A stretch of DNA of 64,000 nucleotides from Streptococcus iniae (GTDB lineage: Bacteria; Bacillota; Bacilli; Lactobacillales; Streptococcaceae): assembly GCF_030732225.1 (NCBI RefSeq), contig NZ_CP132230.1:1330001-1394000 (forward strand), given 5' to 3'. Position numbers and translations under genes: made by a program. The stretch's first letter is position 1. Every line of letters starts with the position of its first letter. The notes beneath the pieces were generated by a model. That model saw only the letters and a list, made by a program, of their open reading frames with translations. It did no database searches and was not told where the DNA came from. This document shows positions 58,044 through 64,000 of this stretch, one piece after another.

Positions 58044-58067
58044 CTCCGTGTGGAGTTATTTTTCTTA
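58041..58067. terminator. Bidirectional terminator
   Basis: AATAACTCC / GGAGTTATT stem with a GTGT loop followed by T-run, between the convergent 46-aa and peptide-binding lipoprotein genes. Confidence 0.85.
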
Positions 58068-59714
58068 TTTTGTCTTGTAGGCGGTTGTGAAGTCGACATC
58101 AAGTCCTGTCGAATTACGAACTAAGCCTTTAAGATTTGGATTTTGTAAACCTTCATTTGATAAGGCATAAAGTGGATTGTAGTGCGCCCCTTCAAAAAGA
58201 ACTTTCTCAGCTGCTTTATAGTCATCTGCTGCTGCATCTTTATCCAATGCATTAGTTGTTAAAGCATTTTTATAAGCTGCGTCATATTCAGGACTTGCCA
58301 CTTTACCATAGTTGTAGTCTGAAACAGTTGTAAACAAGCCGTAGAAAGTTGAGCCTTCTGGATAATCTCCACCCCAACTAACAAAAGCAATTTCAAAGTT
58401 TTGTTTTTTAGTGTCTGCTAACCGTTGTTTAAAGGTTACGAATTTCTCTTCTAATGTAAATCCTGGTAAGTTCTTCTCCCAAGACTCTTTCAAATAATCA
58501 CCCGCTGCTTTTTTGGCAGGATTATCTGAGTCTGCTGTCATGGTTAGTGTCAGTGAATCAATTCCTAACTCTTGCAAACCTTCTTTGAAGAGTTTAGCAG
58601 CTGCTTCTTTATCAAATTGATAAGGTTGTGCAACGTGTTTGCCTAAATCTGTCCCATCAGTAAGAGTTGCTAAACCTGCTGGAGCAAGTGCCTTTGCTGG
58701 TTTTGATCCCGTATCAACAGCCGCTTTCACAAGTCCTTGTCTATCTGTTGCAAGATTAAGTGCTTGACGAATTTTTTGGTTGCTTAGGGCTTTAACCGTT
58801 CCTGTTTCATTATAAGCAAGGTAATCAGCGCGAGCTTCTGCAATTTCAACCTTATCCTTATTCTTTTTATTCGCATTATAGATTGCTGATGTTCCAGAGA
58901 TATTAGCAAAGTCTAACTGACCTTGTTTATACATTTGAACAGCTGTATCTGGTTTTTTCACAGCTTGGACTGCAACAGTCTTAGTTTTAACATTTTTGGC
59001 ATTCCAATAATTTTTATTTTTAACCAATTTAAAGCTTCCACTTGTACCATTCCATCCTTTAACGACATACGGGCCAGAATACAAGACTTTTTCAGAGGAT
59101 GTCCCATAGTCTCCCCCAGCTTTTTCAACAAAGGCTTTTTTCTGTGGAACAAAGTTCGAGAAGGATAATAAGCTTTCAAACTGTGGCGCTGGATTGTCTA
59201 AAGTGAAAATAACTTTATTGCCGTCAGCCTTTACTCCTAATTCCGAAAGATCTGTTAACTCACCAGAAATGAGTTTATCTGCATTATGCAAGTGAGCATC
59301 TGTTGTTAAATAAGAATACTCCGATGCTGTTTTTGGATCAACCATACGTTGCCAGGTGTAAACAAAGTCCTCAGCTGTTAATTTACTGCCATCAGACCAT
59401 TTGAGGTTATCACGGAGTGTTGCTGTGTAGGTTTTTCCATCTTTAGAAATCTCAAGTTTTTTAGCCAAATCAGGCTTTAAAGCTCCCGTTTTATCGACAC
59501 GCAATAGATTACTTCCTGAATTACCAATAGCCATAGCTGAATATCGGTCTGTGTTTTTTGAAACATCTAGTGTGATAATTTCAGTTGGTGTGTACCAATT
59601 AATTTGGTCTTTCGAAGCTGAGTTTGCAGAGTCTGATTTTCCACCACAAGCAACTAAAGTTGTCACAGTAGCTAACGTTAATCCTGCTGTCGCAAATGTC
59701 TTCCAAGTTTTCAT
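58065..59714 (-). CDS. Oligopeptide ABC transporter substrate-binding lipoprotein
   Basis: 549-residue OppA/DppA-like binding protein (SBP family 5). Signal peptide with lipobox LVAC (cysteine at 23), so attached to the outer face of the membrane. Seen: the family 5 segment LKWSDGSKLTAEDFVYTWQRM near 100-120. There are no permease or ATPase genes here, so it must use a transporter encoded elsewhere. Ribosome site GAGGT. Being next to hut it might supply histidine-containing peptides, but that is a guess. Confidence 0.92.
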   Translation of the reverse strand: MKTWKTFATAGLTLATVTTLVACGGKSDSANSASKDQINWYTPTEIITLDVSKNTDRYSAMAIGNSGSNLLRVDKTGALKPDLAKKLEISKDGKTYTATLRDNLKWSDGSKLTAEDFVYTWQRMVDPKTASEYSYLTTDAHLHNADKLISGELTDLSELGVKADGNKVIFTLDNPAPQFESLLSFSNFVPQKKAFVEKAGGDYGTSSEKVLYSGPYVVKGWNGTSGSFKLVKNKNYWNAKNVKTKTVAVQAVKKPDTAVQMYKQGQLDFANISGTSAIYNANKKNKDKVEIAEARADYLAYNETGTVKALSNQKIRQALNLATDRQGLVKAAVDTGSKPAKALAPAGLATLTDGTDLGKHVAQPYQFDKEAAAKLFKEGLQELGIDSLTLTMTADSDNPAKKAAGDYLKESWEKNLPGFTLEEKFVTFKQRLADTKKQNFEIAFVSWGGDYPEGSTFYGLFTTVSDYNYGKVASPEYDAAYKNALTTNALDKDAAADDYKAAEKVLFEGAHYNPLYALSNEGLQNPNLKGLVRNSTGLDVDFTTAYKTK

Positions 59715-59758
59715 AACCTTTACCTCTATTTCATTAATCCATTTAAGTTATGAATCTG

Positions 59759-59786
59759 ATATTATCATAAATTTCAGAATTGTCAA
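59759..59786 (-). promoter_or_regulatory. Promoter of the peptide-binding lipoprotein gene
   Basis: Minus strand: -35 TTGACA (59786-59781), 16-nt spacer, -10 TAATAT (59764-59759). Confidence 0.7.
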
Positions 59787-59836
59787 ACTATTCGGAATAT
59801 TTTTGTTCATTAGATGTAAAAACCGAATAAGAGGCA

Positions 59837-59865
59837 AAAAACCTAAAAGAAAACTTTTAGGTTTT
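59837..59865 (-). terminator. ydbC terminator
   Basis: AAAACCTAAAAG / CTTTTAGGTTTT perfect stem with an AAAA loop, just after ydbC. Confidence 0.85.
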
Positions 59866-59870
59866 GATTT

Positions 59871-60083
59871 TTAGTTTTTGAAAGCTTGGACAATTTTATC
59901 AAATTCCTCATTAGTTAAGGTAATTCCTTTACCCATCTTTGTATGATCGGGACTCCAGGTTCTAATGTCCCATTTTGCTTCTGCCCCATTAAAGGACACA
60001 CGATTTAATTCCTTAGTCCATCCCTTATCACTTTCTGATAAGGTTAAAAGGTGTTCTTCTATTGTAAATGAAAATTCTGCCAT
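59871..60083 (-). CDS. ydbC: YdbC-family ssDNA-binding protein (PC4-like)
   Basis: 70-residue protein matching the YdbC family, whose Lactococcus member has the PC4 fold and binds single-stranded DNA. Seen: GWTKELNRVSFNG near 21-33 and WDIRTWSPDHTKMGKGITL near 38-56. Strong ribosome site AGGAGG. Its cellular role is not settled. Confidence 0.88.
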   Translation of the reverse strand: MAEFSFTIEEHLLTLSESDKGWTKELNRVSFNGAEAKWDIRTWSPDHTKMGKGITLTNEEFDKIVQAFKN

Positions 60084-60210
60084 TTTTTCCTCCTATCTCT
60101 TTATTCGTTATTTTTTAGGATTTCTACTATTAGTTTATCAATTTACCAATACTAATGCTAATAAAAGTGTTTATCAATCAAAAAAGTTGCGACTAGCACA
60201 ACCTTTTTCA

Positions 60211-61506
60211 TTAAGCATTTGCTCGAACTGTCTTACTTGAACCATCTTTCTGGTAAAGATTAACAAGACCTTCTTTACATGCCCTGATCATATCACCTGC
60301 TTTAACGGCTTGTGGTAAGTTAATGGTTAGTAAGGCCATTGGATTTGGTGCACGGTCGATTTTATTGCCATCTTCATCATGCAAGTCCTTAACAATAGTT
60401 TCAAAATGACGAAAGCCCGGTCCGTAAAATTCAATTTTATCACCTTCATGAATAACATTGCGCTGACGGATGGTTGCTGTCATTGTTTCATCATCAAACG
60501 AAACTACTTCTCCGACAAATTTATATTGCGGAATTTTGCGACGCGCTCCAAATAATTGTTCATTTTCAGTTGGAATGCCATAATAAAAACCACTAGCTAA
60601 TTCACGTTGAGCAACTTTCCATAATTCATCAATCAAATCCTCTTTAATGGCATTAAAAGCTTCTGGGCTTTCCATGTAAGCATCTACCGCAGCCTTGTAA
60701 CAATTGGTTACTGTTGAAACGTAATGAATTGATTTCATACGGCCTTCGATTTTAAGACTATCAACACCATTTTCAATTAAATCAGGAATGTGCTCAATCA
60801 TACACATATCAACTGATGACATTGAATACTCTTCAGGGATTTCACCTTTTAATGAGCGTCTTTCAGAACCAAATGGCATGTCGTAAAGATCGTATTTCCA
60901 ACGGCAGGATTGTGAACAACCTCCGCGGTTAGCATCACGATGACTCATGTGATTTGAAAGGACACAACGGCCAGAATAAGAAATACACATGGCTCCATGT
61001 ACAAAAGCCTCAATTTCAACCTCTGTTCTTTTACGAATCTCAGCCAATTCTGCCATATTAACTTCACGTGCTAATACAACACGGGTTAATCCCATTTCTT
61101 TCCAAAATTCAAAGGTTTCGTAATTGGTTGATGAGGCTTGGGTTGATAAATGGATTTCTAAGCCCGGAGCTTCAGTTGAACAAATGACAATCAATGCTGG
61201 GTCAGATACAATAACAGCATCCAATCCCATATCTCGTAATTGACGGAACCATTCACCAGCTCCCAATTCATTTCCTTCATGGGTTACCATATTGGCAGCA
61301 ACATAAACTTTAGCAGCGCGAGCATGGGCATAATCAATACCTTCTTGTAACTCTTCCATTGAGAAATTACCTGCTCTACTGCGCAAGCCATAAGCCTGAC
61401 CACCAACAAAGACCGCATCTGCTCCGTAGTCAATTGCAACTTTTAATTTTTCTAGTGTCCCTGCGGGGGATAGAACCTCGGGACGTTTTTTTACGCTATC
61501 TGTCAT
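60211..61506 (-). CDS. U32-family protein, probable tRNA hydroxylation subunit
   Basis: 431 residues of the peptidase U32 family. In B. subtilis and E. coli such proteins (TrhP/YegQ, YrrN/YrrO) hydroxylate U34 of tRNA using prephenate rather than degrading protein. Seen: the SPAGTLEKLK start, EAFVHGAMC near 165, and the U32 signature with SGRCVLSNHMSHRDANRGGC near 177-196 with clustered cysteines. The downstream half of a pair with the gene at 61578. Ribosome site AAGGA. Confidence 0.85.
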   Translation of the reverse strand: MTDSVKKRPEVLSPAGTLEKLKVAIDYGADAVFVGGQAYGLRSRAGNFSMEELQEGIDYAHARAAKVYVAANMVTHEGNELGAGEWFRQLRDMGLDAVIVSDPALIVICSTEAPGLEIHLSTQASSTNYETFEFWKEMGLTRVVLAREVNMAELAEIRKRTEVEIEAFVHGAMCISYSGRCVLSNHMSHRDANRGGCSQSCRWKYDLYDMPFGSERRSLKGEIPEEYSMSSVDMCMIEHIPDLIENGVDSLKIEGRMKSIHYVSTVTNCYKAAVDAYMESPEAFNAIKEDLIDELWKVAQRELASGFYYGIPTENEQLFGARRKIPQYKFVGEVVSFDDETMTATIRQRNVIHEGDKIEFYGPGFRHFETIVKDLHDEDGNKIDRAPNPMALLTINLPQAVKAGDMIRACKEGLVNLYQKDGSSKTVRANA

Positions 61507-61577
61507 GATTATTCCTTTTTAGTAATCCTTAAGATTTTTGTATGTCACAAGGACAATAGTAATGTTCAATTTTAACT

Positions 61578-62504
61578 TTATTTGACTGTTTTAGGGTCGA
61601 ATTCATAGAAACCAGTATCTAGTCCACGACCTGCAGGATGAAGTTTTTCGACTGCTTGGCTAAGGTTTTGCGCTTGCTCATCAGTCCATTGCCCTTTTTC
61701 AAACATGTGACGGGCCTCTACAAATAATTGACAAATAGCCACAAAATCATGACCCGGGCAATAAATACCATCTAGTTTCCAATGGTTTAAGTCATGTGCA
61801 ACCAGTTGGTCTAATTTTGGCATCATGCTAATGTCATTATTAATGAAAATGTGAGTGCCATGCTTGTCTTGATAAATAGAATAATGACTTTCTGGGTCAC
61901 CGGGTTCTGCTAAAAATAAGCCCCGCTCACGAGTCACCTGATCATCAATATGGGTGAAACGATAATAATTTTCAAGTAGTGGACGTTTGGAATGGTGAAT
62001 AACAGAAGCCCCGTAAACAAGAATTTCCGCAGGATACTCAAGGTTTTCAGCTAATGCAAAGAGTTCAGCAGATGGGATTTCTCTCGCCAATACGGTTTCA
62101 ACTGCACCGTGTTGCCCCCAAAAATTAACTTGTCGGCTTGAAGTCACAAAAACCGATGTGTCGTAAATGAGTTTAAAATTGTAGCCATCTCGTTTGTTAA
62201 CGTAAAAAAGACCTGCATCACCTACAACAAGGTAATCAACTTGAATGTCTTTCATAAGGTCTAAGAAAGGCTTAACAGAATCCATCATATCCTGATGCAT
62301 CAAGGCATTGCAGGCGACAGTCAATTCTTTTCCTGCCTCATGAACCAACCTTGCAATCTCTCTTAAGTCGTCATCAGAAAAATGATGTGGGAGACGTAAA
62401 CCATAATTTTCTTCACCAACATAAATGCGGTCAACTCCAATTGCTAGGAGTTCTTTAACTTGTTCAATACTTTCAGCTGTAGCTGTTATGATTATTTTTT
62501 CCAT
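61578..62504 (-). CDS. U32-family protein, partner of the downstream U32 gene
   Basis: 308-residue U32-family protein lacking the cysteine-rich signature, as in the smaller partner of TrhP pairs. Seen: YVGEENYGLR near 30 and LVYGASVIHHSKRPLLENYY near 161-180. It starts with no ribosome site: an extended -10 (TGT-TATAAT) lies 9 nt before the ATG at 62504, so the mRNA is predicted to be almost leaderless. Ends 71 bases before the second U32 gene. Confidence 0.8.
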   Translation of the reverse strand: MEKIIITATAESIEQVKELLAIGVDRIYVGEENYGLRLPHHFSDDDLREIARLVHEAGKELTVACNALMHQDMMDSVKPFLDLMKDIQVDYLVVGDAGLFYVNKRDGYNFKLIYDTSVFVTSSRQVNFWGQHGAVETVLAREIPSAELFALAENLEYPAEILVYGASVIHHSKRPLLENYYRFTHIDDQVTRERGLFLAEPGDPESHYSIYQDKHGTHIFINNDISMMPKLDQLVAHDLNHWKLDGIYCPGHDFVAICQLFVEARHMFEKGQWTDEQAQNLSQAVEKLHPAGRGLDTGFYEFDPKTVK

Positions 62505-62513
62505 ATAAAAAAT

Positions 62514-62522
62514 ATTATAACA
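62514..62522 (-). promoter_or_regulatory. Extended -10 promoter of the U32 pair, near-leaderless
   Basis: Minus strand: TGT-TATAAT with the hexamer at 62519-62514, then 9 nt to the ATG at 62504. No Shine-Dalgarno sequence. Confidence 0.65.
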
Positions 62523-62850
62523 AATTTTTAGCTCTTTGAAAGCACATTTCTTGCCAATTATGATAACTTGTGCTTATGCTAAATTCTCAAAGTAAGTTCC
62601 ACCTCTAGTAGAAATGGAATTTAGTCTGATAAAAACCAATAAAAACCAACGAAAATCCGTCTCAGACTAAGTTCCGTTGGTTTTTATAATACTTGATTTC
62701 ATAGGTTTTCAGAGTTAAAAATCGCAAAAAAAGGGTACAAGAAAACCTCCTCATCTGAAAGCGTTTCAGATTAAGTTCCGCTATGGTTGAAGTTAGTGTG
62801 AGACGTTTAGGTTGTATCAGTTAGTTGATTAGGTTAGATTTTGTCTTTTA
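62523..62850. repeat. Non-coding segment with repeated AAGTTCC motifs and hairpins beside the truncated IS30
   Basis: No gene seen. AAGTTCC occurs three times (about 62594, 62669 and 62773). The last two are within similar AGAYTAAGTTCCG contexts. There is an AAAAACCAACG / CGTTGGTTTTT stem (62641-62651 and 62675-62685) and an ATCTGAAA-GCG-TTTCAGAT hairpin (62753-62771). These may be remnants of insertion sequence ends. Confidence 0.5.
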
Positions 62851-63618
62851 TTAGATTTTGTCTTTTAATAGTTTGGGAGATTGGCAGACGTCTTCCGCAG
62901 TAATTTCCTCAATACCGAGTATACTTGCGATGTCTTTTCCGTAAGTAAAAGAGAATAGCTCATAAGCCGTTTTACCATTTAGAGCCTGTCTCTTAACGCT
63001 GTTGATATGAGATAGTGCCAGATTAATGTCCTCTTGAGTCAAGTTGTCGAAGGAAGTCCCCTTAGGCAGTATGTCTCTCACGAGGGTATGATTCTTCTCG
63101 ATTCTTGCTTTCTGGTCAGACCGATTAGGGTCACAAAAGAAGAGTTGAGACTGTCCACAAACATCTATCTCAATATCATCCACTCTAGCGAATTCCCCAC
63201 CATTATCCGTTAGGATAACAGGAAAGAGTTTGAAGAAGTCTCTCTTGTTATCATAGAGTGTCCTCTTAATGACCTGTATGTGTTTAGCAGTTTCGATAGC
63301 TGTCTTAGAATCCATCAGTTTGGCAAAGATGAAGTTACAGAAGGCGACATTGAAGGTGAGAAGGACCTTTCCACCAATCCGTCCAATAACCGTGTCCATT
63401 TCAAGCCAGGAGTTCAGCTCTGATTGGTTCATGTGTTCTATAAAATCCTCGTACCGTCGCCCTTCTTTAATCGCTTTTGGAATAGGAGGGAGTGTGCTCT
63501 TTCGCCTTTTTTTGAACTTCACAGCTCTAGGTAGGTCGATTGGTGTGATGGATAGGTAGCCTTTCTTGATGTGTCGATAAACGGTTGAAGAACTCACTTC
63601 TAGATCGTTGGTTGAATA
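62851..63618 (-). pseudogene. IS30-family transposase, 5' end missing
   Basis: C-terminal ~255 residues of an IS30-type DDE transposase. Seen: HTH with LEVSSSTVYRHIKKGYL, EMDTVIGR with the first catalytic aspartate, LTDNGGEF with the second, and RIEKNHTLVRDILPKGTSFD with the glutamate. A normal family member has over 300 residues; about 100 N-terminal residues are absent. The frame stays open upstream until about 63619, where IS3-family sequence begins, so the gene was cut by that insertion or by a linked deletion. Confidence 0.85.
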
Positions 63619-64000
63619 GGTTACACTAAACTAGACAGAAATTATAAAGTGTTCTACACTTAAGAAAAACGGGAGAAAAACCATGTCTAGAAAAGTACGT
63701 CGTCACTTCACCGATGATTTTAAGCAACAAATTGTGGACCTTTACAATGCTGGTAGAAAGCGTAGCAGCCTCATCAAGGAATACGAGCTAACCCCTTCCA
63801 CCTTCGATAAGTGGGTTAGACAAGCCAAAACAACTGGTTCATTCAAGTCTGTTGATAATCTGACAGATGAACAGCGGGAGCTAATTGAACTCAGGAAACA
63901 CAATAAAGAACTCGAAATGCAATTAGATATCCTAAAGCAAGCGGCAGTGATTATGGCACAAAAAGGGAAATAATCACTGCTAATAAGGCTAAATACAGCA
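63619..64000 (+). mobile_element. IS3-family element, left part (continues past window)
   Basis: Begins near 63619-63622 (sequence TTACACTAAACTAGACAG is a likely terminal repeat) next to the broken IS30 gene, and contains orfA. The right end lies outside the window, so its full extent is unknown. Confidence 0.7.
63683..63973 (+). CDS. IS3-family transposase OrfA
   Basis: 96 residues: an N-terminal HTH (about 10-50) and a C-terminal leucine-zipper-like coiled coil (LIELRKHNKELEMQLDILKQA), typical of IS3-family OrfA, which binds DNA. In this family OrfB is usually made as an OrfAB fusion by -1 frameshifting. An AAAAAGGG run near 63960-63967 could be the slip site, but OrfB is beyond the window. 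Confidence 0.92.
   Translation: MSRKVRRHFTDDFKQQIVDLYNAGRKRSSLIKEYELTPSTFDKWVRQAKTTGSFKSVDNLTDEQRELIELRKHNKELEMQLDILKQAAVIMAQKGK

Noticed and set aside
62754..62767. TGAAAGCGTTTCA palindrome resembling a cre site
   Set aside because: It is 13 bases, one short of the cre core, and lies in an insertion-sequence junk region without a nearby promoter; more likely part of a hairpin.

Overview
The window is chromosomal DNA of a low-GC Firmicute, almost certainly a Streptococcus of the pyogenic group. Support comes from the prfB-ftsE-ftsX cluster, MurM/MurN-type branching enzymes, ThiT, PepF, a streptococcal-style histidine utilisation (hut) cluster, and streptococcal IS elements. The species cannot be fixed from this sequence alone. 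No rRNA, tRNA or CRISPR array was seen.

Layout. 1-9.9 kb: an aspartate aminotransferase (cut by the window edge), DinG, an MBL hydrolase, FtsX/FtsE, RF2 (with its programmed +1 frameshift), epoxyqueuosine reductase QueG and a class III fructose-bisphosphatase. 10-20 kb: a GDPD enzyme flanked by two small membrane proteins, a Ca/Mn-type P-ATPase behind a yybP-ykoY riboswitch, a DUF1934 protein divergent from an HD hydrolase, then a Cof-type HAD phosphatase and the two FemABX ligases. 20-31 kb: tpiA, tuf, an ECF sigma/anti-sigma pair, ftsW, ppc, pepF, and an orphan ECF-transporter S component with a DUF4430 lipoprotein. 31-39 kb: a GH25 enzyme, an IS256-family element inserted just upstream of the thiT promoter and TPP riboswitch, YbaK, YccF, a histidine phosphatase, a HAD protein and lysS. 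39-44 kb: an atypical ammonium transporter, a flavoprotein oxidoreductase and a large SARP/BTAD-type ATPase regulator. 44-58 kb: hut and folate genes. 58-64 kb: an orphan oligopeptide-binding lipoprotein, YdbC, two U32 proteins of the tRNA-hydroxylation type, and a pile-up of a truncated IS30-family and an IS3-family element.

The hut region encodes two routes from formiminoglutamate to glutamate: HutG directly, and a tetrahydrofolate route (formiminotransferase, cyclodeaminase, formate-THF ligase). Folate genes folC and folE share an operon with hutG behind a consensus promoter. hutH, the first enzyme of the pathway, is frameshifted. A site matching the CcpA cre consensus at every position overlaps an internal promoter between hutU and the formiminotransferase gene.

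Regulatory signals are the most interesting part. Several unrelated genes (dinG, the MBL hydrolase, queG, the HD protein, the GH25 enzyme, a U32 protein and perhaps the ECF sigma gene) have a -10 element only 6-11 nt before the start codon and no Shine-Dalgarno sequence, which predicts leaderless or near-leaderless mRNAs. Two nearly identical ~140-bp nested palindromes sit between convergent gene pairs. All functions are assigned by reading motifs and remembered family features; no database search was run.
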